A model generated the notes under the pieces. That model was not told the DNA's origin, ran no database searches, and saw only the letters and a list, made by a program, of their open reading frames with translations. A DNA stretch of 64,000 bases. Source: Bryopsis sp. KO-2023. Its lineage: Eukaryota; Chlorophyta; Ulvophyceae; Bryopsidales; Bryopsidaceae. A program made the translations under genes and the position numbers. This document shows positions 56,916 through 64,000 of the stretch, piece after piece (position 1 is the stretch's first letter; every line of letters begins with the position of its first letter). The stretch covers positions 5,171,001 to 5,235,000 of the forward strand of contig BSYQ01000006.1 of assembly GCA_030272585.1 (NCBI GenBank). Direction: 5' to 3'.

Positions 56916-57998
56916 ATGATTCTGTCACATGTGCGCAAGTCAGACGGACAGAAATCCGCGAACACCATAAATTCCGGAGTTCTACGTGTTTTCTTCCTCT
57001 GCAAACAAACTTTCTTCAAGCAACGTTATTCTCGACGAACTCTGTGCAAACTCTACGAACTTTGGCGAACATCTTGGCGAATACAGGCGAATATTTTGGC
57101 GATTACTTTGGCGAAAACACAAGGCGAACATTTGGCGAACAAGCGCGGCGAACACAAACTGTTTTTTTTGTTTTTGTTTTTTTCTGAAATGGCGAACATT
57201 TATATGGCACTGGCGAATATCTTGGCGATAATGGCGAACATTCTCATAACACTTACGGACACCTTTGCGAGGACACCTTTGGGAGGCGAGTTTCAAAAAA
57301 CTTTCGGGAGCTTGGCCGGTACGAACTTTCAGAAAACTGTTTTTACTATCCTTACGGATGCCGGTGTTTTTTGGGTTTTCTACTTTTTGTTTCTTCTTCT
57401 CGTTTTTTTCATGCATATTTCTTACCACGCGACTTTGGGGGCGACGAAAAAGGAGTCGGAAGTTTCCGAGCTTAAAAAACAGATTTCGATGCTGAAGAAA
57501 AAAAATAAAGGGCTGGAAGAAGAGTTGAGGAAAGAAAAAAAGCGAAACGAGGACTGCAAGAAAGAAAAAAAGGACCTGGAAAAAACAACCGACGACCAGA
57601 GAAAAACAATCGACGACCAGAAAAAAACAATCGACGACCAGAAAAAAAATGTCTTTCCAAGGCTTCAGAAAAAAATCGAGGCAGCCCGGTTTGCTTTGAA
57701 GGAAAAAAGTGAGCAGCTGATTGAGGCTGTAGTAAAGCTTGGCAAGGTTGGCGTGGAGTTGGAGGATACAAAGGCAGAAGTGAAGAATGTGCAGAAGGCA
57801 TTGGGAGTGGCGGAGGGGGACCTGAAGGGCGTGAAAGGGAAGCTTGTGGAGGCCATGAAGGTTGTGGAGACTATCAACAATGCAAAGATCAGTCAGAAGC
57901 TCAGCAACTGGGAGGGAGACCTGAAAGAGATGAGGGCAAAATTGGGGGACATGAACAAGAGAGGAAAAAGTCTTGGTCAGGCCAGGAAGAGTCGATGA
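56916..57998 (+). CDS. Membrane-anchored coiled-coil ORF (360 aa), unusual
   Basis: A single open frame from ATG 56916, starting 34 bases right of the element's target duplication. Residues 149-170 (VFWVFYFLFLLLVFFMHISY) form one strong membrane segment. Residues about 178-355 are a K/E-rich coiled coil with three tandem DDQ[RK]K heptads near 225. The N-terminal 115 residues are encoded largely by a DNA repeat (GGCGAA units), so that part may not be real protein. The last residues, DMNKRGKSLGQARKSR, are encoded by sequence that recurs downstream as a tandem repeat. No known family is recognised. The reverse strand is also open for 457 codons across it. I am unsure that it is expressed. Confidence 0.45.
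   Translation: MILSHVRKSDGQKSANTINSGVLRVFFLCKQTFFKQRYSRRTLCKLYELWRTSWRIQANILAITLAKTQGEHLANKRGEHKLFFLFLFFSEMANIYMALANILAIMANILITLTDTFARTPLGGEFQKTFGSLAGTNFQKTVFTILTDAGVFWVFYFLFLLLVFFMHISYHATLGATKKESEVSELKKQISMLKKKNKGLEEELRKEKKRNEDCKKEKKDLEKTTDDQRKTIDDQKKTIDDQKKNVFPRLQKKIEAARFALKEKSEQLIEAVVKLGKVGVELEDTKAEVKNVQKALGVAEGDLKGVKGKLVEAMKVVETINNAKISQKLSNWEGDLKEMRAKLGDMNKRGKSLGQARKSR
57060..57250 (+). repeat. GGCGAA-type tandem repeat
   Basis: About a dozen units of TTGGCGAA, GGCGAACAT or GGCGAATAT at irregular spacing of 9-25 bases, interrupted by a T-rich stretch near 57160-57185. The repeat lies inside the coiled-coil ORF and generates its N-terminal I/L/A-rich sequence. Confidence 0.75.
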
Positions 57999-58189
57999 GC
58001 GGGAGCTGGCTGAAAGGTAAGGAAGAGAAAAAAAAAAGTCGTAAAAAAAACCAAGAAAAAGGGATGGAAAAGAAGAAACTGAACGTAAAGAAGGAATGGA
58101 GTGCTTAAAGATTTTCAGGAGGTGGTTTTTCGAAAGGGAACCGATGGCCAGATCAATAACAATGGTATGGCAGTAAAAATCAAACTGCA

Positions 58190-58640
58190 GTCTGACTTGA
58201 GGGCTGAAGGGAGATGAGTTGCAATCCTGATCAAAGGGCTGAGGTGGGGGTGATATGTCTCGGAGTGCATGACATGAACAGGACAGGAAGAAGCCTTGGT
58301 CAGGGAAGCAAGAGTCGATGAGATGGTTGGTGGGGAGGACAAAAAAGCTCTTCAACAGCCTTGCTTGGGGGCTGAAGGGAAATGAGCTGCGATCCTGTTT
58401 GAAGAGCCGAGATGGGGGTGATAACCCTGCACATTGATGTGCATGACATGAACAGGAGAGGAAAAATCCCTGGTCAGGTCAGGAAGGGTCGATGAGCTGG
58501 GTGGTGGACAGGGCAGCAATAATCCTACTGCAGCCTGACTTGAGGGCTGAAGGGAAATGAGCTGCGATCCTGATCGAAGGGGTGAGGTGGGGGTGATAAC
58601 CCTGCACCTATGGCTTCCCGGTGAGGAGACAGTTGAGTGT
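58190..58640 (+). repeat. Tandem repeat of about 174 bases, related to the ORF 3' end
   Basis: GGGCTGAAGGGAAATGAGCT followed by GCGATCCTG and GTGGGGGTGATA recurs at about 58197, 58371 and 58545, a period near 174. Between units, GACATGAACAGGA and CTTGGTCAGG then AGTCGATGAG recur at about 58268 and 58443 and also at about 57950-57998, the last codons of the coiled-coil ORF. The array therefore seems to derive from the 3' end of that ORF. Confidence 0.85.
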
Positions 58641-58843
58641 TTTTGAATGTGCACTGGAGCATACATGATTTGGGATCATGGAGGGTGACATCCACAGTGG
58701 TTTTCGGAAAGCATTCTAAGGGGACTGACTGGCTGATTTAAAGGATGCACTTGGGCTTCGATGGGCGCTGTTGGTGGGGACGATCAAGTAATACCCCCAA
58801 AAAAAGATTCTAAAATGCTTTTTTTTTTCTTTTCAATATCAAA

Positions 58844-58937
58844 CTCAAGATGGCAGAGTTAGATGTGTTTCACAGCAAGATCTGTCAGGTCAGTGCTCAT
58901 CCTGGGAGCACCCACGGTTCGAGTCCGTGCTGGCTTT
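58844..58937 (+). other. tRNA-like sequence (class II, Leu-like), degenerate
   Basis: TGGCAGAGTTAGATG at 58851 resembles an A box and GGTTCGAGTCC at 58916-58926 is a perfect B box. The T arm CACGG-TTCGAGT-CCGTG is intact. Just before it GTGCTC / GAGCAC (58893-58898 and 58906-58911) forms a long variable arm, as in tRNA-Leu or -Ser, and a CAAG-containing loop closed by ACAG/CTGT sits where the anticodon arm should be. The acceptor ends (CTCAAGA and CTGGCTT) do not pair, so this is a pseudo-tRNA or the head of a tRNA-derived SINE rather than a working tRNA. Confidence 0.5.
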
Positions 58938-59470
58938 TGATTGAAACTGAAGGACCATTTTTGGAAATCTTCATTTTCCATGCATTCACTGTGGTGGCTG
59001 ATGTGGGCCTGGGTCTAGGGGAAGGGGGGGTGAATGAGGTCCGAGCCAGCTTTTCTGATTCAAGAGTGGATTGTGGGGGAGAGAAGAGATTTATAATTGC
59101 ACACATATGATTTTCCACGGGGCGACATTGAGCTGCAGAATTAGTTTTTTATTTTGATGTTTTTTTTCCCTCTACAGACAGGGAGACTTGAGAGGATTCG
59201 ATGGACGCAAGAGATAGATATTTTGCATTTGTTAATTTTTGAATGAAGAAGAAATGAAAAGGAACTTCTGTCTCTGCTTTGTATTCTTTTATTCCATGTG
59301 TTCAGAAAACATGGAGGAGTGTGGATTTTATGGTAATATTGCCAACTTTTTTTTACAGTGGCGGAGATGTGCGATGCGAGGCGTTTCAGAAAATGGATAA
59401 ATAGAACTGCATGATTCTCACGAGGGGTCGAACAATGACAATCAATCCACCGGCGGCAGCAGGTATCGTA

Positions 59471-59720
59471 CCAGCACTGCAGAGTTGTGCCGAAGTCGTT
59501 TTTGCGACAACGACAACGGCCGTTAACGGCGTTAACGGTTAACGGCCGTTGTCGTTGTCGCAAAAACGACGTCGGCACGACTCTGATACATTTTCCAATA
59601 ATTTATCATTTTTTCAAAATCTCAAACGCACGATTGTCGACGAGCTGATTGGCGGTTGGGAGCGTCCCTTGGAGCCAGAGTTGTGCGCCGTTGCAACGGC
59701 GCACAACTCTGCAGCACTGG
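59471..59720. mobile_element. 250-base foldback element with nested palindromes
   Basis: Ends are inverted: CCAGCACTGCAGAGTTGTGC (59471-59490) and GCACAACTCTGCAGCACTGG (59701-59720). Inside the left end is a 33-base perfect inverted repeat with a 10-base loop (59495-59527 / 59538-59570, GTCGTTTTTGCGACAACG...). At the right end is a 36-base perfect palindrome (59676-59711) made of CAGAGTTGTGCGCCGTTG and its complement. No coding frame and no clear target duplication are seen. It is probably a foldback-type non-autonomous transposon. Confidence 0.75.
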
Positions 59721-59744
59721 ATGCCCAATCGTTAAAATGAATGA

Positions 59745-59792
59745 ATGAATCCATAGTACGCACTTGTGGTGGGTTTGAATCCCACAATTCAT
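59745..59792 (+). other. T-arm-like hairpin with short acceptor-like stem
   Basis: GTGGG-TTTGAAT-CCCAC (59769-59785) is a perfect T-arm-like hairpin. The flanks ATGAAT (59745-59750) and ATTCAT (59787-59792) can pair, leaving about 18 unpaired bases where the D and anticodon arms would be. It overlaps an (AATG)n run, so chance is a real alternative. Confidence 0.3.
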
Positions 59793-61430
59793 TATGTGCG
59801 TTGTTTAAAAATTAGGCATGCGTTCATTCAACCCAGTTGATTCCTCAGTTGAATCAATGATTCTTTTTCTTTTGGTTGGTTTTAAGAAACAAAAAAAAGA
59901 TTTGACATGTTTTCGGTTTGGGAAATATGTGTTTTGACACTTTCTATCTTTCCTCCCTGGGCAAGCAAGGAGATTCTGTATTAATAATAATGGTTAGTGT
60001 AAGGGGGTTGAGTGGATTGGCTTACACAATGCAAAAAGGAAATGATTCGTCTCGAAAAACAGAAAAACCTCAGTAGATATGCTTTGCTTGAGGAACTTGT
60101 GATGGGGGTTTGCATATCTCAGAATACCATTGAGGAATATGAAGTCACCTGCTGTATGTTCAAGAGATACTAAAACCATCTCTGCACATATTGCACAAAA
60201 CAAGAACAAACCCTCCTCCCCCCCCCCAAAAAAAAGGAAAGGAATAAAAGCCCTTGCACACAAGCAGTCGAAGTTCAGGGCTGTAGGAAGTTGGAAAGGA
60301 AACCAATAAATACTTGGAAAGGGGGCGGGGGTTTTCTAGAGCTTTCTCGTTTTTCCTTCTTTCCTCAAGCTGTCTGTTTCTCACTGGCGAAAAAAAAGGC
60401 CTGTTCAAGGACTTGACGCCGATGCGATTCTTTTTTTGTTCTCGCGCAAAAAAAGGCATCCATCTCCTCCCAACCCGCCTTCTGCCCAAGCGCACAAGTC
60501 GTCACAGTGAAAGTCGACACCGGCCGGTGTACCACCAGTCATCGCTTCCGAGCATGATAACTCCGGATCAGAATCAATTAAAAAAAAAAGCACTAACTGA
60601 AGCTCTCGTTCTCGAAGAAAACTGGTGTTCGACCTCAGCGTCTTGGAACCGACTGCTAGCCTCTGCGACGTCTTCCATACATATATATCGTGTTCAAAAT
60701 CCGAGTTTCCTGATCCGTGAGCTTACCGGCGACGCGATTGCCGCGCGCTTCTCGGTGCACAAGACTTTCAACGCGAGCGAACCCTCCCTACAACCGTTTC
60801 CACAAAAGCGTCGTCCTCTTTTACTTGAACAAGTAACTGTCTCCGCCATGTATATATATCCACCATTTCGACTGCAGCTTGCTCAATGGTGGCTTCCGCT
60901 TCCACGACCGGAGGGGGTTTCCGTTTCTCCACGCGCTTTGTTTTTTTGCTCGCGGCGCTCGTAGGGGTGAAACGTTTGACTTCTGGAGCACTGCTGCCCG
61001 TCTCGAAAAGCCTTGGTCCGTCACATCGAGTGGTTGCACAAAGTGTGAAGGAGGAAAAACATTTGCATCGATGTGACAAGCGCAATTTTGTGACAAAACA
61101 CTTGTTCCAGAAATACCAAATCGCTGCATTTTGTCGATCATCCGTGTGATCGATGATCCGTTGATCCGTTGATCCGCGTTTCGCCTCGTTTCAAGTTAAA
61201 TTCGTTTCAAAAGTTCAATTCTCGCACAAGTTATATTCAAGTTTGCATTTTTGTTCGAATGTTCGTTTTCTCTTCAATTCTCATTGTCGTTGGTTTTTTT
61301 GAAGTTTTTCGATTTTGGTCCGTGGTCCGTTTGGTGGTGGACCTTTGTCCGTGCACACCAAAAAAAAAAAAAAAGTTTAGGAAAAAAGAAAAAAAAATCG
61401 AGTGCTTGGAACTCGAAGGCTCTAGGAGGC
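59793..61430. other. Stretch without a confident gene
   Basis: Several frames are open for 60-215 codons on both strands near 60160-61150 but overlap heavily. On the reverse strand, frames near 61085-60768 and 60593-60405 have non-repetitive sequence (VVEAEATIEQAAVEMVDIY; GGTPAGVDFHCDDLCAWAEG), and a strong GTAAGC donor lies near 60727, so an unrecognised spliced gene is possible. I cannot build a phase-consistent model. Confidence 0.35.
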
Positions 61431-61910
61431 CGTGTTAGGGAAAAAAAAAATCCTATATGGGAGGCTCGAGTGGTGGATAATTTGAATGGAAAGGAGGAAC
61501 CCAATAAGGTACTCGGTTTTTTTTATAATTTTGTTTCCCGAGTCATAAATAAGAAAACTAAAAAATCCTCGTAAAACGGGTGGTCGGTTTTTTTTTTCAT
61601 GCTTTTGTTTTCCGACCCATAAAAAAAAACAAAAAAAGGACGGGCTCTAGGAAACCCGTTTAAAAAAATCGTACATGGGAGACTCAAGTGGTGGATAAAT
61701 GGATTGGAAAGGAGATACCCAAATGTACTCGCTCTTTGAAAAAACTCGACCTAGCGCCAATTGCACGCGAGAGATGCAAAAATGAATTTTTCATGGATCC
61801 CTTGGATCCCTCTGTTGCTGCCGCCTTGTTGAAACCGAAAACGACTTGAACTGCCTGAAAAAAACTCGACCCAGCGCCTGTTGCACGCGAGAGATGCAAT
61901 TTTTTCACAG
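61431..61910. repeat. Imperfect tandem duplications
   Basis: TATGGGAGGCTCGAGTGGTGGATAA (near 61453) recurs as CATGGGAGACTCAAGTGGTGGATAA (near 61675). CTCGACCTAGCGCC with TTGCACGCGAGAGATGCAA recurs at about 61746 and 61866. CGGTTTTTTTT...TTTTGTTT followed by a short GAGTCATAAA / GACCCATAAA recurs at about 61513 and 61586. The units are diverged and non-coding. Confidence 0.7.
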
Positions 61911-62784
61911 ACCAAAACTCGATTCAAACCAGTTCAGCAAAAATAGAACCCAGCGAAGGGTGGGAATGACTGTCGCACTTCGTCGAAGTTGACGGCCTCA
62001 TGATGGACAAACTGTCCGTCAGGTCCAGGTCTTTACAGAACTCTTTTTGCCTGTCAAATTCATTCTACCATCCCCAAAGTCCATTCAACACAACTTCTGT
62101 GCTAATTTTCCTCATCTGTAAAGCCACCAAAGGTGCTCCACAAGAACTTGGATGCAACTTTTCCTCAGCTGAGGGCTGCAGCCCCCTGGTCAATCCACAC
62201 GCCATGTCAAAACATGGCCGCAATTTCATAGCACTCGGACTCAACCACTGCACTACACTGGATCACTATTGGATGAATGAACTCGACACATATCAGAATA
62301 CGCAAAAAAAAAGGGGGGTCGGATGCACAGTCAGATTATGAGTCACACATCAGCCCACTTCCCCCACTTCCCCCACATTCCCCCACTTCCCCCCCAAGAA
62401 TTAAGATTTCACACCTGTATCAAGGCCAACAGAATGAGCTTCAAGGTTGCCTCAGGAAGTTTTAGCACCACACCATCCAGCTTGGAGGACATCGTGACAT
62501 GCAAAAGACTGAAGTAAAGCTTTTTGAAGGTCGCCCTTTTCCCTTTTCGCTGATGTCCTCCACCAATGCCTCTTTCTGGACATCGCCCCTTGTTGGAAAG
62601 CACAGGGCTCCGCTCCAATCCCAAGACTCACCCAGTTTGCTGTGAATCTCCGACACCAACACAGGGACGACTCTCACCACCACCTCTTGCACTGCATTTG
62701 CGAATATGTTGGTCAATGGATTTAACACAGCTACCACCTGGATCATGGCAGCAACATCGCACCCTGCACTATGGGAAAACCCGC
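61911..62784. other. Stretch without a confident gene
   Basis: Contains a CACTTCCCC tandem run at about 62354-62397. Frames open for 60-120 codons on both strands show no family I know. CATCCAGCTTGGAGGACATC and GATGTCCTCCACCAATGCC near 62471 and 62551 form an imperfect inverted pair. Confidence 0.4.
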
Positions 62785-62981
62785 TCTGTGCGGGGTAGTA
62801 AAATCACCGTCGATTTCCGCCGAAAACTGGAGTCGCGAAAACCGACGCGACAGAGAGAGGGAATGGTAGGAAACACCTGGGTTCGACTCCCAGGCATTCC
62901 CGTCACGATCTGGGGCGGAAAAACGTAGTCGCTGGCGAAGTCGTCAGCGACGGATGAAACCGCGGAAATCAACCCCGCACA
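62785..62981. mobile_element. Small element bounded by CTGTGCGGGGT inverted ends
   Basis: CTGTGCGGGGT near 62785 faces ACCCCGCACAG at 62971-62981, enclosing about 190 bases that include a tRNA-minihelix-like hairpin. Target duplications are not clear. The same terminal motif recurs immediately to the right in a separate hairpin, and AACCCCGCACA also occurs at about 56203 inside the Mutator-type element. The mobile nature is inferred from the repeated inverted motif. Confidence 0.4.
62859..62901 (+). other. tRNA minihelix-like structure (acceptor stem plus T arm only)
   Basis: GGGAATG (62859-62865) pairs fully with CATTCCC (62895-62901). Enclosed is a canonical T arm, CTGGG-TTCGACT-CCCAG (62877-62893). 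Only about 11 bases lie where the D and anticodon arms would be. The T loop TTCGACT and the neighbouring GG/CC match a B box (GGTTCGACTCC). It therefore looks like a tRNA acceptor/T-arm minihelix. Confidence 0.6.
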
Positions 62982-63051
62982 GTCAACCCCGCATAGGACA
63001 GTAACCCCGTACAGGACTCTGTGCGGGGTTACTATCCTGTGCGGGGTTGAC
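62982..63051. repeat. 33-base-arm hairpin with CCCCGCAC repeats
   Basis: Arms 62982-63014 and 63019-63051 pair with about three mismatches around a four-base loop. Each arm contains two copies of the AACCCCGCAC-type motif in the form GTCAACCCCGCATAGGAC then AGTAACCCCGTACAG. It is contiguous with the CTGTGCGGGGT-bounded element on its left. Confidence 0.85.
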
Positions 63052-63510
63052 GTCACCGAATCGCGAAGGGTCTGGTACCAAATCCACCCAAACGCGTGCA
63101 AAAAAGTCAGACTGGCCGACGTCAGCATCAAAGTCACCATTCCCTTGCATGCACGCACAGAAATCACCAAGTGCCCTTCCCTGACTCAAGTGGAAGCGAC
63201 GCGCGTGGGCGTGTTGCGTGGACGGCCTTGCACCTGGCGTACCTGAGATACCGCAAATGAGGACATTCAACGGCCGCAACCTTTTCGTGGTCGTCGCAAC
63301 AACGCTAGGTCTGGTGGAAAAAAGGAGGTTCAATTCCTCCTCCTGCCTGGAACGATTCTGCACTGTTCGATTTCTCGAGCAGGGTTATCAGAGGCGGAAG
63401 GATCTTTCGGGACAATTTTGGCGGATGGTGAGTTTTACGCTTGAGTTTCGTGATATGCAGGAGCAAAAAGACTAGTGCTGTACTTGTCCCAAAGAGTCCA
63501 GGTTTACAAT
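63052..63510. other. Stretch without a confident gene
   Basis: Short frames only. A GGAGG-TTCAATT-CCTCC hairpin near 63328-63344 again resembles a T arm. No other feature is seen. Confidence 0.4.
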
Positions 63511-64000
63511 TTACAGGGCTTGATAATATGTGGCCACTGTTCTTATTTTTCTGACATTTTCCTTGTCTTCTAGAGGTCTAGGGTAGTCCTCTTTTCCCTG
63601 TTTTCTTTTTTTTTGGTTTCCTGGCCATTTCTTCCCATCTATTGTCGCAGGTTTACTCCCCTCCTTCGGTCTAGTCCCCTCCTTCGGTCTGAGTTTTTTC
63701 TGGAACTCTTGGGTCTTGTGTATCAAAGCTATTCTCATTTGTCTAAGGGTTTCATCTCTTTCTGATGCTGGAAGATCATCTAATCTGTCAAGTGCACTGT
63801 GCATCATTCCCAAAATTTGAGGATTTGGTGGATTTGTAGGAACCCCCAGGGCGACCCGTTCACGATCCTCAACACGAAGTTCTCCCTGTGAGTCTCCCGC
63901 TGAAGCGTCTTCGATGGTGATGGTTCCCGGCCTCATTGAATCAATGTTTAGTCCCCACCCCTCCAACCCTCCCAAAGAACGTGCAACAGCACGTAGGTGT
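63511..64000 (-). CDS. Partial ORF running off the right edge (C-terminal 162 aa)
   Basis: The frame is open from the window edge to a stop at 63511-63513; the start lies outside. Visible sequence includes LRVEDRERVALGVPTNPPNP, the helical DDLPASERDETLRQMRIALI and a lysine-rich tail with a duplicated RPKEG unit and KKRKQGKED. I do not recognise it. The repeat-rich setting makes a transposable-element protein possible, but nothing specific supports that. The last TTG-containing region near 63975 is not needed as a start, since the frame stays open upstream. Confidence 0.4.
   Translation of the reverse strand, partial: HLRAVARSLGGLEGWGLNIDSMRPGTITIEDASAGDSQGELRVEDRERVALGVPTNPPNPQILGMMHSALDRLDDLPASERDETLRQMRIALIHKTQEFQKKLRPKEGTRPKEGSKPATIDGKKWPGNQKKRKQGKEDYPRPLEDKENVRKIRTVATYYQAL

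Noticed and set aside
56982-58355. 457-codon open frame on the reverse strand as a gene
   Set aside because: It is the antisense of a K/E-rich coiled-coil frame and a tandem repeat, which leaves few stops on the other strand. Its F/L/S-rich translation shows no domain. Kept only as an observation.
58190-58640. CRISPR-like array
   Set aside because: Units are about 174 bases, diverged and without regular short spacers, in a eukaryotic genome. It is an ordinary tandem repeat.

Overview
This is intron-rich nuclear DNA from a microbial eukaryote. Nearly every gene is broken by spliceosomal introns of about 50 to 700 bases with T-rich acceptors. I modelled 13 multi-exon or well-supported genes containing 83 introns; all are GT-AG except one GC-AG intron. 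The genes are eukaryotic throughout (Aurora kinase, RNA polymerase II subunit RPB11, peroxisomal ABC half-transporter, mitochondrial METTL17/Rsm22). A complete CFAP44 gene implies a motile cilium or flagellum at some life stage. The RING protein and the B12D/MLRQ protein look most like plant or algal versions, so a flagellated alga or related protist is likely. I cannot name the lineage.

Layout. 0.2-1.0 kb: a small B12D/MLRQ-family mitochondrial protein (+). 2.1-7.5 kb: a 12-exon ABCD half-transporter (-), whose introns carry repeats. 8.9-13.0 kb: a 12-exon, 910-residue protein of unknown function (+). 15.1-15.7 kb: an intronless RING-H2 gene (-). 17.5-24.5 kb: CFAP44, 17 exons (+). 24.5-28.6 kb: decayed, duplicated retrotransposon gag-like sequence. 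28.6-31.2 kb (-) and 31.8-36.3 kb (+): a divergent pair, mercaptopyruvate sulfurtransferase and METTL17. 36.7-38.5 kb: a 262-residue protein, possibly a proteasome-assembly chaperone (-). 39.5-45.5 kb: a head-to-head inverted duplication of a zinc alcohol dehydrogenase gene with 200 bases between the two start codons. 46.5-49.1 kb: Aurora kinase (+). 49.8-51.2 kb: a multi-pass membrane protein (-). 52.3-54.1 kb: RPB11 (+).

From 54 kb to the right edge the window changes character. It has few convincing genes and many structured repeats: an 832-base Mutator-type non-autonomous element with a 10-base target duplication, a 250-base foldback element holding a 36-base perfect palindrome, tandem repeats, tRNA-like hairpins, a coiled-coil ORF and a partial ORF running off the right end.

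The genes do not form one pathway. The two neighbourhood relations with possible functional meaning are the divergent mitochondrial pair (sulfurtransferase and METTL17) and the alcohol dehydrogenase pair sharing one short bidirectional promoter. All exon models are by eye and phase-checked; no alignment or database search was run.
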